Below, piece by piece: positions 1 to 7,413 of a DNA stretch of 16,062 nucleotides (positions are counted from its first letter, which is position 1; each line of letters begins with the position of its first letter). Where the stretch lies: positions 1-16,062 of the forward strand of contig JAEZEU010000083.1 in assembly GCA_023432885.1 (NCBI GenBank), in the 5' to 3' direction. Made by a program: the position numbers and the translations under genes. The notes under the pieces were generated by a model. The model was not told the origin of the DNA, did not search any database, and worked only from the letters and a program-made list of their open reading frames with translations. This DNA is from Pseudomonadota bacterium. GTDB lineage: Bacteria > Pseudomonadota > Alphaproteobacteria > Rhizobiales > Xanthobacteraceae.

Positions 1-222
1 GCCCGCGGTCGCAAGAAGCAGGTGCTGGAAGCCGTGCGCGCTGCGGCCGACGAACTTTCCAACACGCCGGCGATCTGCCGCAAGAGCTATGTCCACGACA
101 CCATCGTCTCCGCCTTCGAGGACGGCATCCTCGAACGCTTCGCTGCGACGATGAAGGGCTATCGCACCCAGAAGAAGCGCGAGCAGCTCCTGGCGCAGGT
201 GGTGCTGGCGGCTGCGGCCTGA
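1..222 (+). CDS. DNA topoisomerase IB, C-terminal fragment (5' end outside window)
   Basis: The reading frame is open from base 1 and ends at TGA 220-222, leaving about 73 codons of a longer gene. The residues NTPAICRKSYVH match the active-site block of bacterial eukaryotic-type (type IB) topoisomerases. In that family the Tyr of this block attacks the DNA backbone and forms the 3'-phosphotyrosine intermediate that relaxes supercoils. After it come a helical tail and a basic stretch (YRTQKKREQ) typical of the C-terminus. The family assignment rests on this one motif plus its terminal position, and the rest of the protein is not visible. The gene converges on the EVE-domain gene with a 32-base gap. 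Confidence 0.8.
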   Translation, partial: ARGRKKQVLEAVRAAADELSNTPAICRKSYVHDTIVSAFEDGILERFAATMKGYRTQKKREQLLAQVVLAAAA

Positions 223-234
223 CCTCTTTTCATT

Positions 235-252
235 CTCCCTTGTAAGGGGGAG
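235..252. terminator. Weak hairpin between convergent genes
   Basis: CTCCC (235-239) can pair with GGGAG (248-252) across a short loop in the 32-base gap between the topoisomerase stop and the EVE stop. No T-run follows on either strand, so termination here is only a guess from position. Confidence 0.3.
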
Positions 253-254
253 CT

Positions 255-668
255 TCACAGCCCGCCCATCTTGCAGACCAGTTTCCACTCGTCGGCCGTC
301 ACCGGCTGAACCGACAGGCGCGAATACTTCACCAGCGCCATGCCGGCGAGCTTCTTCTCCGCCTTGATCGCGGCCATGGTCACCGGCTTCGGCATGGGTT
401 TGTCGGCCTTGATATCGACGCAGACGAACTTGCCGGTCTTGTCGGTCGGGTCGGGATAGGCCTCCTTGATCACCTCGGCGATCCCCACGATGTCCTTGCC
501 CTCGTTGGAATGATAGAAGAACGCCTTGTCGCCCTTCTTCATGTTCACGAGGTTCTGGCGCGCGGTGAAATTGCGCACGCCCGTCCAGGCTTCGCCCCTC
601 GCGCCCTTGGCGACCTGCTGGTCCCACGACCAGGTCGACGGTTCCGATTTCACCAGCCAGTACGCCAT
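255..668 (-). CDS. EVE domain-containing protein
   Basis: A 137-residue protein that is essentially one EVE domain (PUA-like fold). It starts with the family hallmark WLVKSEP (residues 3-9), then GVRNFTARQNL and a KKGDKAFFYHSNEGKDIVG strand pair. EVE domains read modified bases in DNA or RNA through an aromatic cage; the real ligand here is unknown. Two ATGs compete. The one at 674 gives an ATGA overlap with the gpsA stop but sits only 1 nt from GGAGG (680-676). The one at 668 has a 7-nt spacing, so I chose it; it leaves 2 nt after gpsA. The gene is the last of the tsaD-gpsA-EVE operon, which links it by context to RNA modification and lipid precursor genes. Confidence 0.88.
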   Translation of the reverse strand: MAYWLVKSEPSTWSWDQQVAKGARGEAWTGVRNFTARQNLVNMKKGDKAFFYHSNEGKDIVGIAEVIKEAYPDPTDKTGKFVCVDIKADKPMPKPVTMAAIKAEKKLAGMALVKYSRLSVQPVTADEWKLVCKMGGL

Positions 669-670
669 TG

Positions 671-1651
671 TCATTCCTCCGCCTTGAACGGCCGCGTCAG
701 CAGGCCTTCGATCGCGGCATCGATCGTGATCTTGCCGGCAAGGATCGCGGCTACCGCATTTGATACCGGCATATCGACGCCTTGCGAAGCCGCCAGCTCC
801 GCCAGCACAGGCGCGGTGAAACGACCCTCGGCCAGCTTGCCCGGCGGTGGCGGCTCGCCGCGTCCGAGCGCGATGCCGAGCGCAAAGTTGCGCGATTGCA
901 GGCTCGAGCAGGTCAGGATGAGGTCGCCAAGGCCGGACAGGCCGACCAGCGTTTCCGCCCGCGCGCCGCAGGCGCGTCCGAGCCGGGCAAGCTCGGAAAA
1001 ACCGCGCGTGGTGAGCGCCGCCTGGGCCGAGGCGCCAAGCTTGCGGCCTACCACGATGCCGGCCGCAATCGCGAGCACATTCTTGGCCGCGCCGCCGATC
1101 TCCACGCCGCGGACATCGGTGGTGTGATAGGGGCGGAATGTGGAAGAGCCCAGCGCCTGCACCAGCGTGGCCGCGAGTGTCTCGTCCTTTGCCGCCAGCG
1201 TGACGGCGGTCGGAAGGCCGCGTGCAACGTCGTCGGCAAAGCTCGGGCCGGAGAGAATGGCGGGGGTCGCATTCGGCGCCGCTTCCGCGATCACCTCCGT
1301 CATGAATTTGTGGGTGCCGCGCTCGATGCCCTTGGCCGTCGCCATGATCGGAACCGAGGGCTTCAGATGCGCGGCAACGGCGCCGACCGCCTCGCGCAGA
1401 TTCTGTGCCGGCGTTGCGATCAAAATCAGGTCTGCACCCGCGGCACGGGCCATGTCGGTGGTGAGGTCAATGCCGGTCGCCAGGCGCACGCCGGGCAGAC
1501 GCAGATTCTCGTGTGTCGCCTTCATCCGCGCCACACTCGCGGCGCTACGCGCGTAAAGTATCACACGGCGTCCGGCACGCGCCGCGGCGCAAGCAAGCGC
1601 CGTTCCCCACGCGCCTGCGCCGATCACCGCGACTGAATTCAGCGCCGCCAT
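671..1651 (-). CDS. gpsA: Glycerol-3-phosphate dehydrogenase [NAD(P)+]
   Basis: A 326-residue cytoplasmic enzyme that reduces dihydroxyacetone phosphate to sn-glycerol 3-phosphate, the backbone of membrane phospholipids. The N-terminal Rossmann motif is visible (GAGAWG, residues 11-16), followed by SGPSFADDVARGLPTAV and GAAKNVLAIAAGI, which holds the family's catalytic Lys. The C-terminal helical domain has VGLSGLGDLILTCSS and SRNFALG. The frame stays open upstream to 1756, but the ATG at 1651 gives the normal family length and N-terminus, and it lies 1 nt after the tsaD stop (TGA 1655-1653). The start is therefore probably coupled to tsaD translation. It overlaps or touches the EVE gene downstream. 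Confidence 0.97.
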   Translation of the reverse strand: MAALNSVAVIGAGAWGTALACAAARAGRRVILYARSAASVARMKATHENLRLPGVRLATGIDLTTDMARAAGADLILIATPAQNLREAVGAVAAHLKPSVPIMATAKGIERGTHKFMTEVIAEAAPNATPAILSGPSFADDVARGLPTAVTLAAKDETLAATLVQALGSSTFRPYHTTDVRGVEIGGAAKNVLAIAAGIVVGRKLGASAQAALTTRGFSELARLGRACGARAETLVGLSGLGDLILTCSSLQSRNFALGIALGRGEPPPPGKLAEGRFTAPVLAELAASQGVDMPVSNAVAAILAGKITIDAAIEGLLTRPFKAEE

Positions 1652-1652
1652 T

Positions 1653-2759
1653 TCAATAGCCCGCGCGGCTGTTGGCGTAGCCGGCCGGCGCCTTGGCGTT
1701 GGCGTCGAGCAGCCAGCGCGCCCGCGGCGGTGCTTCCATCGTATCGGTGAGGCCAATCGCCATGCGCTCCGCGCCGGCCCAGGCGATCATCGCGCCGTTG
1801 TCCGTGCACAGCGCCGGCGGCGGAATGATCAGCGTGGTCTCTGCCTTCGCTGCGACATCCTGCAGCGCGCTCCGGATCGCCTGGTTTGCGGCAACGCCGC
1901 CGGCCGCGACGAGTGCGCGCGGCGGGCCGAAGTGCTCGCGAAACAATCTCAGCCCCACGGTCAATCGATCCGCCGTCGACTCGAGCACGGCAGCCTGAAA
2001 GCTCGCGCAGAGATCGGCGACGTCCTGCGGCTCCAGCGGCGTGATGCGGCTGGCCTCGTTGCGCACGGCGGTCTTCAGGCCCGAGAGCGAAAAATTGGCA
2101 TCCGCGCGGCCGAGCATCGGGCGCGGCAACGCAAATCTTTTCGCGTTGCCGCTGCTCGCGGCAAGCTCCACCTGCGGGCCGCCGGGATATGGCAGCGACA
2201 GCATCTTCGCCACCTTGTCGAAGGCCTCCCCCATCGCATCATCGACGGTGGTGCCAAGCCGCACATAATTTCCGACACCGGTGACGGCTACGATCTGGGT
2301 ATGACCGCCCGATGCCAGGAACAGGCAATAAGGAAAGGCGAGCGCGCAAGTCAGTCGCGGCGTCAGCGCATGCGCTTCCAGATGGTTCACGGCAATCAGC
2401 GGCGTGTCGTGAACCATCGCGATCGCCTTGGCGGTGGTGAGACCCACGATCACGCCGCCGATCAGGCCCGGGCCTGCGGCGGCGGCCACTGCCGAGAGCC
2501 GCGCGTAGGAGACGCCGGCGTCCTTCATGGCTCGGTCGATGATGCCGTCGAGCAAATCGACATGGGCGCGCGCGGCGATCTCCGGCACCACGCCGCCGAA
2601 GCGGGCGTGCTCATCGGTTTGCGAGCGCACGATATTGGAAAGAATCCTTCCGCCGCCGTCGCCCTGCCGTTCGACCACGGCCGCCGCAGTTTCGTCGCAG
2701 GTGGTCTCGATACCGAGGACCAGCATCGGTTGATCGTTGGTCAAAGTAAGCCCTTGCAT
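1653..2759 (-). CDS. tsaD: tRNA N6-adenosine threonylcarbamoyltransferase TsaD
   Basis: A 368-residue ASKHA-fold enzyme that moves threonylcarbamoyl from TC-AMP to A37 of ANN-decoding tRNAs, acting with TsaB and TsaE. The N-terminal GIETTCDET (residues 16-24) is the phosphate-1 motif. The metal ligands are visible as the two His of HLEAH (126 and 130) and the Asp of CTDN (320). SGGHTQIV (150-157) and the glycine-rich YPGGP follow. The start is ambiguous: ATG 2759 gives 368 residues, while the ATG at 2726 (MLVLGIETT) gives 357, and neither has a clear ribosome binding site. It is the first gene of tsaD-gpsA-EVE and diverges from hemD across about 97 bases. One product of this pathway, t6A37, would be needed by the tRNA-Thr also found in this window. 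Confidence 0.97.
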   Translation of the reverse strand: MQGLTLTNDQPMLVLGIETTCDETAAAVVERQGDGGGRILSNIVRSQTDEHARFGGVVPEIAARAHVDLLDGIIDRAMKDAGVSYARLSAVAAAAGPGLIGGVIVGLTTAKAIAMVHDTPLIAVNHLEAHALTPRLTCALAFPYCLFLASGGHTQIVAVTGVGNYVRLGTTVDDAMGEAFDKVAKMLSLPYPGGPQVELAASSGNAKRFALPRPMLGRADANFSLSGLKTAVRNEASRITPLEPQDVADLCASFQAAVLESTADRLTVGLRLFREHFGPPRALVAAGGVAANQAIRSALQDVAAKAETTLIIPPPALCTDNGAMIAWAGAERMAIGLTDTMEAPPRARWLLDANAKAPAGYANSRAGY

Positions 2760-2856
2760 GATCTGTTAAAGGGGCGTCTTGCTGCTTCGGTAACACTGCC
2801 AAGTCGCGCCGTGCAATCGTCCGGCTGCGGCAAATCCCCTCTTGGAGACAGTTTGG

Positions 2857-3603
2857 ATGTCCGTTCTCGTGACCCGGCCGCTGCCCGACGGCGAGACCAC
2901 CGCCGCGGACCTGCGCGCGCAGGGATTCGAGGTCGTCACAGCGCCGATGCTGCGGTTCGAGCCGTTCGGCTTTACCGGCGAGTCCGAGGTTCCCTATGGC
3001 GGGATCATCATCACCAGCGCCAATGCCGTACGCGCGGTCGAATCGCAGCTTTCGAAAAACCCGCTCTTGAAATTGCCGGTGTTCGCGGTCGGCGAACACA
3101 CCGCAGCGGTGGCGCGTGCAGCCGGTTTCGGCAAGGTGCTTTCCGCCGATGGCGACGCGGTCGCCTTGCGGAATCTCATCGTCGAAACCGCCAAGGCGAA
3201 AAAACTGAAAAAGAAATTGCCTCTGCTCTATCTCGCCGGCGAAGAAATCTCGCGGGATCTGCCGGGTGAGCTGCGCGAGAAGGGATTTGAGGTCGTCACC
3301 CACATTGCCTACCGCATGGTTCCGGCCAGGAGCCTTCCGGACGAGGTCGTCGACGGCTTTGCGGCCGGCAGGATCCAGGCGGTACTGCATTATTCCCGGC
3401 GCAGCGCGCGGGCCTTTGTCGAGGCGGCGCGGACGGGCGGGGTGGAAATCTCGGCCCTGGCGCTGCCGCAATGCTGCCTGTCGGCGGCCGTGGCCGAAAT
3501 CGTCCGCGAGGCCGGCGCGACCCAGGTCACGGTCGCCGCCAGGCCGGACGAAAATGCCCTGTTCGAGGCTTTGAGGCGTGCTTTGCCGGCCCGACTGGCT
3601 TAA
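2857..3603 (+). CDS. hemD: Uroporphyrinogen-III synthase
   Basis: A 248-residue protein that closes and inverts ring D of hydroxymethylbilane to give uroporphyrinogen III, the branch point for haem, cobalamin and bacteriochlorophyll. The sequence has the two-lobed HemD pattern: MSVLVTRPLPDG at the N-terminus, GGIIITSANAVRAVE, then VFAVGEHTAAVARAAGF, LLYLAGEEISRDLPGEL in the second lobe and YSRRSARAFVEAA near the end. HemD is poorly conserved, so the call leans on these blocks and on the hem neighbours. ATG 2857 was chosen over the in-frame ATG at 2842 because GGAGAC lies 8 nt upstream and the family begins MSVLVTRP. It is the first gene of hemD-mitofilin-hemY; the hemC gene usual at this spot is absent. 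Confidence 0.93.
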   Translation: MSVLVTRPLPDGETTAADLRAQGFEVVTAPMLRFEPFGFTGESEVPYGGIIITSANAVRAVESQLSKNPLLKLPVFAVGEHTAAVARAAGFGKVLSADGDAVALRNLIVETAKAKKLKKKLPLLYLAGEEISRDLPGELREKGFEVVTHIAYRMVPARSLPDEVVDGFAAGRIQAVLHYSRRSARAFVEAARTGGVEISALALPQCCLSAAVAEIVREAGATQVTVAARPDENALFEALRRALPARLA

Positions 3604-3652
3604 GAGAGCAGGCCTGATCTGCTAAGTTCGGTCTGAATTAGAGGTAGTTTGC

Positions 3653-4885
3653 ATGGTCGATGACAGGACCAAAGACGGGGCGCCGGCCGAGTCCGGCCGG
3701 CCCAAGCGGGAGGGGCCCACCATCGATCTGAAGGCCAACGACGTCACCGAGGCTTCGAAGCCGGAGCCCGAGACGACGGAGGATACCTCGGCGGCACCGG
3801 CCACGGAGGCTGGAACCGAACCGGCCCCGGAAACCGATACGTCGTCAGTCGCGCAGCCGGCTTCGCAGCCGGTTTCTCCTTGGGCAATTGCGCCGATTTC
3901 GGGCGCCGTTGCGGCCGCGCTCGTGATCGGCGTCGGCTGGGTGTTGGGCTGGCCGGCCGTACAGGCGCCGGCACCTGCACCGGCGCCCGCGCCGCAACTG
4001 AACGCCGCCGCGATTGACGATCTGACGGCCCGCATCGCCGGGCTCGAATCGAAAACCAGCAAGCCGCCGGCCGCTCCGGTCGCCGATCCCGCTGTCGCGG
4101 CCCGGATGGAGCAAGTCGAAAAATCCGTCGTCGCGCTACGCGGCGAACTTGGTGCGGCGCGCGCGCAGGCCGACAAGCTCACCTCGGCTGTCAATGAGTT
4201 GAAGGCGCAGCCGCGCGACGGCTCGGCGCCTGCGGCAACGCCGGTCGATCTCTCTCCGATCAATGAGCGCATCGACCAGATCGAGCGGGCGACAAAGACG
4301 CAGGAGTCCGAAATCGCCGCGCTCAAGACAGTGCAGGCAAAGCCTGTTGACTCCAAGCCCGCCGATGACGTTGCGCTCCGCCGCGTGGTCGCGGCCTCAC
4401 TGCTCGACATCTCGGTGCGCCATGGCGATCCCTTCGCCGCACAGCTGGCGGCGGCAAGATCGCTTGCCGCAAACGCCGATGCGCTGAAGCCACTTGAGGC
4501 CTTTGCGGCCTCCGGCGTCCCCAGCGCAGCCGCACTCTGCCGTGAACTCGTCGCCGTCGTGCCGAAGCTCGCGCCGTCGTCGCCTGAAGTGGAGACCACC
4601 GGCAGCGGCATCGTCGATCGCCTGCAGGCGGGCGCCGCAAAGCTCGTGCGGATCCAGCGCGCGGATTCGACCGGCACCGATCGCGACAGCATCGTGGCGC
4701 GCGTCACAGCGGCAGCGCTGCGCAACGATCTCAGCGAAGCGCGTCGCGAGCTCCATGCGCTGGCCCCCGCCGATCGCGCTGCCGCGCAAGCCTGGCTCGA
4801 CAAAGCGGATGCACGCGATGCGGCGCTCGCCGCCTCGCACAAATTCGCCTCCGATGCCATGACCGCGCTCGCGCCAGCCAGGTAG
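3653..4885 (+). CDS. Mitofilin (Mic60)-like inner-membrane protein of the hem operon
   Basis: A 410-residue protein with a long acidic, Pro/Ala/Thr-rich cytoplasmic N-terminus (residues 1-78), one membrane helix (about 80-102, WAIAPISGAVAAALVIGVGW), an APAPAPAPAPQ linker, a coiled-coil region (about 115-235) and a helical C-terminal part ending in a mitofilin-signature-like block. This is the layout of alphaproteobacterial Mic60 homologues (COG4223), which in this class sit between hemD and hemY and can shape inner membranes in related bacteria. AGAGG 8 nt before ATG 3653 fixes the start. hemY begins 7 nt after the stop, so the two are surely cotranscribed. The family call comes from architecture and position; sequence conservation is low outside the C-terminus. 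Confidence 0.85.
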   Translation: MVDDRTKDGAPAESGRPKREGPTIDLKANDVTEASKPEPETTEDTSAAPATEAGTEPAPETDTSSVAQPASQPVSPWAIAPISGAVAAALVIGVGWVLGWPAVQAPAPAPAPAPQLNAAAIDDLTARIAGLESKTSKPPAAPVADPAVAARMEQVEKSVVALRGELGAARAQADKLTSAVNELKAQPRDGSAPAATPVDLSPINERIDQIERATKTQESEIAALKTVQAKPVDSKPADDVALRRVVAASLLDISVRHGDPFAAQLAAARSLAANADALKPLEAFAASGVPSAAALCRELVAVVPKLAPSSPEVETTGSGIVDRLQAGAAKLVRIQRADSTGTDRDSIVARVTAAALRNDLSEARRELHALAPADRAAAQAWLDKADARDAALAASHKFASDAMTALAPAR

Positions 4886-4892
4886 GGAGTTC

Positions 4893-6674
4893 ATGATCCG
4901 CATTATTCTGTTCCTGGCCCTGATCGCAGCGCTGGCGGCAGGCGCGGCATGGGTTGCCGACCAACCCGGCGAAGTCGTGCTGTCCTGGGGCGGCTGGCGC
5001 GCCGAGATGGCGCTGCCGGTATTCGTGCTTGCGCTGGGTATAGCCGTCGTGGCGGGCGTCATCCTGTGGTCTATCCTGCGCGGGCTGTGGCATACGCCGC
5101 ACCGCATGCGCCGCAGGAGGCACGAACGCCGCGAGGCGCGCGGCCGTCGTGCCATCACGCAAGGATTGCTCGCCGTCGGCCATGGCGACGTGTCGCTGGC
5201 GCGGCGGCATGCCGACGAAGCACGCCGCCAGGCCGGGCATGATCCGCTCGCGCTGTTGCTCACGGCGCAAGCGGCGCAGCTTGATGGCGATCGCGAGGGC
5301 GCGCAGCGCGCCTTCCGGGCCATGGCCGAACGCGAGGACACGCGGCTGCTTGGCTTGCGCGGCCTGTTCATCGAGGCCCAACGCGCCGACGATCCGGTGT
5401 CCGCCGTGATGATCGCCGATGAGGCGCTGAAGATATCGCCATCTTCGACCTGGGCCTCGCACGCCGTGCTCGGCTTCCGTTGTGCCAGGGGCGACTGGAA
5501 CGGCGCGCTGTCGATCCTCGACAACAATCTGTCTTCCGGCCTGATCGACAAGGCGACCTACCGCCGCCAGCGTGGCGTGCTGCTCACGGCGCGCGCGCTG
5601 GAACTGGAAAAGGTCGACCGCGACCTCTCGCGCCAGAGCGTGATGGAGGCGGTGAAGCTCGCGCCGACGCTGGTGCCTGCAGCCGTGCTCGCCGCCAGGT
5701 TCGAGAGCGAGGCCCATCAGGTGCGCCGCGCAATGCGAATCGTGGAGACGGCGTGGCTGGCAGGGCCGCACCCCGATCTGGCGGATGCCTATTCGCATGT
5801 GAAGCTCGGCGATTCCGCGCGGCAGCGTCTGGTGCGCGTGGAGACGCTGGCGGCGAAGATGCCCGGCCATATCGAAGGCGCACTGGCGGTGGCGCGCGCC
5901 GCGATCGATGCATCGGAGTTTGCGCGGGCGCGCGAGGCGCTGGCGCCGTTCCTGGACCGGCCGACGCAGCGCGTGGCCGTGCTGATGGCGGAGATCGAGC
6001 GCACCGAACATGGCGACAGCGGCCGTGCGCGGATGTGGGCCATGCGCGCGGTGCGTGCGTTGCACGATCCTGCTTGGACCGCCGACGGCTATGTCAGCGA
6101 CCGCTGGCGTCCGGTCTCTCCGGTTACCGGCAAGCTCGACGCGTTCCAGTGGCAGACCCCGGTCGCAAGCCTGCCCTCGGACAAGGGCGTTGCGATCGAC
6201 TCCTCGCCCTTCGAGGATGCGATGCTGGCAGCCCCGCCGCCGAAACGCATCGAGGCCGAGAGCGCGGACGTTTCGGAGGAGCCGCAACGCGACGATGTCG
6301 TCGTGCCTCTGACACCGGCGGCGCAGGACAATGCGCCCGGTGCATCTTCACCTGCACCTGCACCTGCACCTTCACCTGCAACTGCTCCTACATCTGCGCC
6401 CGTAGCCCCCGCAGAGGAGCCGATGACAGCCTCCGCCGCCCCCGCAGCGGCGCCATCGCCAAAAGCCGAACCGGCCCCGGCCGGGCCGGCACCCTTGTTC
6501 CGTACCCGCCGGGACATCCCGAAGACCGTTCCCCAGGTCATCCCCATCGTCCGAGCCCCCGACGATCCCGGGGTGGACGACGAGGGTCCAAGCGACGAAT
6601 TTTCCGAGCAAATCGGCACGCCAAAGGCGCAGGCTGGCGGCTGGCGCGGCTTCCTGTCCCGCTGGGGACACTAG
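4893..6674 (+). CDS. hemY: HemY-like TPR membrane protein
   Basis: A 593-residue protein. Two membrane helices (about 1-19 and 42-65) with the short loop WGGWRAEM between them form the HemY N-terminal domain. An Arg-rich stretch (HRMRRRRHERREARGRR) and helical TPR-like repeats follow to about residue 420. Proteobacterial proteins named HemY of this type are not the protoporphyrinogen oxidase of Gram-positives; their role in late haem synthesis is inferred from operon position and is not biochemically settled. The last 150 residues are low-complexity Pro/Ala/Glu-rich, longer than in enterobacterial HemY, with a hexamer repeat inside (6349-6384). The ribosome binding site GGGAG overlaps the stop codon of the gene before, which suggests coupled translation. 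Confidence 0.92.
   Translation: MIRIILFLALIAALAAGAAWVADQPGEVVLSWGGWRAEMALPVFVLALGIAVVAGVILWSILRGLWHTPHRMRRRRHERREARGRRAITQGLLAVGHGDVSLARRHADEARRQAGHDPLALLLTAQAAQLDGDREGAQRAFRAMAEREDTRLLGLRGLFIEAQRADDPVSAVMIADEALKISPSSTWASHAVLGFRCARGDWNGALSILDNNLSSGLIDKATYRRQRGVLLTARALELEKVDRDLSRQSVMEAVKLAPTLVPAAVLAARFESEAHQVRRAMRIVETAWLAGPHPDLADAYSHVKLGDSARQRLVRVETLAAKMPGHIEGALAVARAAIDASEFARAREALAPFLDRPTQRVAVLMAEIERTEHGDSGRARMWAMRAVRALHDPAWTADGYVSDRWRPVSPVTGKLDAFQWQTPVASLPSDKGVAIDSSPFEDAMLAAPPPKRIEAESADVSEEPQRDDVVVPLTPAAQDNAPGASSPAPAPAPSPATAPTSAPVAPAEEPMTASAAPAAAPSPKAEPAPAGPAPLFRTRRDIPKTVPQVIPIVRAPDDPGVDDEGPSDEFSEQIGTPKAQAGGWRGFLSRWGH
6349..6384 (+). repeat. CACCTG hexamer tandem repeat inside hemY
   Basis: Six hexamer units in a row: three exact CACCTG, then CACCTT, CACCTG and CAACTG. 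They encode Pro-Ala dipeptides in the disordered tail of HemY. A gain or loss of units keeps the reading frame. Confidence 0.85.
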
Positions 6675-6691
6675 GCCGGCCTTTGATGGAC

Positions 6692-6736
6692 GCGTTTTCT
6701 TCACGCGAACCGGTTACCCGCTTCGCCCGAAAACGC
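6692..6736. repeat. Palindromic dispersed repeat, copy 1
   Basis: A 45-bp imperfect palindrome begins 17 bases after the hemY stop. Outer arms GCGTTTTC (6692-6699) and GAAAACGC (6729-6736) and inner arms GCGAA and TTCGC can pair. A near-identical element lies at 13584-13627. The pattern resembles a REP-like repeat common between genes in Bradyrhizobium and its relatives (from memory). After an operon end it could stall exonucleases or help end transcription. Confidence 0.85.
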
Positions 6737-6757
6737 CATGGAAACGGCTGCTTTTCC

Positions 6758-6786
6758 TTGCCAATCGGGGCCATGCCCGATATCAG
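6758..6786 (+). promoter_or_regulatory. Candidate sigma-70 promoter for tRNA-Thr
   Basis: TTGCCA (6758-6763) matches the -35 consensus at 5 of 6 bases and is followed after exactly 17 bases by TATCAG (6781-6786), 4 of 6 for the -10. Transcription would start near 6793, about 40 bases before the mature tRNA. A short inverted repeat (ATCGGG/CCCGAT, 6764-6781) occupies the spacer. The GC-rich hairpin at 6802-6819 would then be part of the leader, so the two readings compete. Confidence 0.4.
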
Positions 6787-6801
6787 GGGCGCACGCGTTT
6801 C

Positions 6802-6824
6802 CGCGCCCGTGCGGGCGCGATTTT
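6802..6824 (+). terminator. GC hairpin with short T-run before the tRNA
   Basis: CGCGCCC (6802-6808) pairs perfectly with GGGCGCG (6813-6819) over the loop GTGC, and ATTTT follows. This is the form of an intrinsic terminator and would close the hemD-mitofilin-hemY operon. The T-run is short. If the promoter at 6758-6786 is real, the hairpin lies in the tRNA leader instead and may be a processing signal. Confidence 0.45.
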
Positions 6825-6832
6825 GATGGTCC

Positions 6833-6908
6833 GCCGCAATAGCTCAGTTGGTAGAGCACGTCATTCGTAATGACGGGGTCGGGGGTTCGAGTCCCTCTTG
6901 CGGCACCA
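6833..6908 (+). tRNA. tRNA-Thr (anticodon CGT), CCA encoded
   Basis: A full cloverleaf of 76 bases. The acceptor stem GCCGCAA pairs perfectly with TTGCGGC (6898-6904). The D-arm is GCTC-AGTTGGTA-GAGC, the anticodon stem CGTCA/TGACG has loop TTCGTAA and anticodon CGT at 6866-6868, and the T-arm has loop TTCGAGT. The discriminator is A and CCA is encoded at 6906-6908. It reads the codon ACG. Its 3' end is the likely integration target for the element that follows: the last 17 bases recur exactly at 9631-9647, so the tRNA was kept whole by the insertion. Confidence 0.97.
6886..6908 (+). repeat. attL-like site: 3' end of tRNA-Thr
   Basis: The T-loop through CCA of the tRNA forms the left copy of a direct repeat. 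It matches 9625-9647 at 21 of 23 positions, with the final 17 bases identical (tccctcttgcggcacca). The 3' end of a tRNA gene is the classic target of tyrosine integrases. Confidence 0.8.
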
Positions 6909-6939
6909 TGTATCTTATTGATTGTTGCAGATATTTTCT

Positions 6940-6994
6940 GGTTAGGTGCGGAGTTCGGACCTGGTAAAAACAAAGAAAGAACCTCCGCCTAACC
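6940..6994. repeat. Long inverted repeat next to the tRNA
   Basis: The left arm at 6940-6953 (GGTTAGG-TG-CGGAG) pairs with CTCCGCCTAACC (6983-6994) over 12 bp, with a 2-base bulge and a 29-base A-rich loop. It starts 32 bases after the tRNA. It may end tRNA transcription or be an arm site or end of the inserted element; the sequence does not decide. Confidence 0.6.
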
Positions 6995-7117
6995 ACGAGT
7001 TTTCCACTTCCCGACGCCACCGCGATGCTGCCTTGTATTTGGCACAGCGCCCGCCATGGCGGTGACCGGAGACGATGACCTCCCTGTTGCCGGATTATTC
7101 CGCTCTACGTCTATTTC

Positions 7118-7410
7118 ATGCTGTTCGTCCCGATCGCGATGATCGTCTTCGCCGCGGTCTGGAAGTCGTTTGAGGTTCGGGCGGCGCGCAAATGGCCGAG
7201 CGCGCCGGGCGTCGTCGTGGAATCGAGCGAACAGTTGCGCATGGTCAAGCTGCTCGAACGAAAATCGAGGCGAAGCCCCGGCCACCGTTTTGAGGAACGG
7301 AACTTCGCAAACATCATCTACGAGTATGAGATCGCGGGGCAGCCAGCGGGATGTGGGTCATTGCAGCTGGCCTGTTCGCGCTGGCCGCCTTTGTCGCCAC
7401 GAGAGGTTGA
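7118..7410 (+). pseudogene. DUF3592-type membrane protein with internal deletion and frameshift
   Basis: From ATG 7118 the frame encodes a membrane helix (MLFVPIAMIVFAAVW), then WPSAPGVVVESSE and EERNFANIIYEYEIAGQ. This is the start of a DUF3592-type protein: a helix, then a small beta domain with the YEYEVAGQ-like strand. Just after that strand (about 7344) the frame no longer matches the family. The other frame from about 7345 reads GMWVIAAGLFALAAFVATRG and stops at 7408-7410, which fits the closing helix. About 50-60 residues of the middle therefore seem lost, with a frame change. The out-of-frame continuation to 7666 overlaps a good gene and is taken as noise. The C-terminal remnant ends 3 nt before the next ATG, so this was once the first gene of the cassette. 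Confidence 0.6.
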
Positions 7411-7413
7411 AAT

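Noticed and set aside
782..1636. 284-codon plus-strand frame opposite gpsA
   Set aside because: Antisense shadow of a highly conserved enzyme.
1932..3269. 445-codon plus-strand open frame across tsaD and hemD
   Set aside because: It is antisense to tsaD and out of frame with hemD. Its sequence is His/Arg-rich with no family pattern, as expected of a high-GC shadow frame.
3622..4860. 412-codon minus-strand open frame opposite the mitofilin-like gene
   Set aside because: Ser/Ala-rich antisense frame without a ribosome binding site; the plus-strand gene has operon spacing and a membrane-helix/coiled-coil layout.
4731..6287. 518-codon minus-strand open frame opposite hemY
   Set aside because: Arg/His-rich composition and no motifs; hemY on the other strand is well supported.
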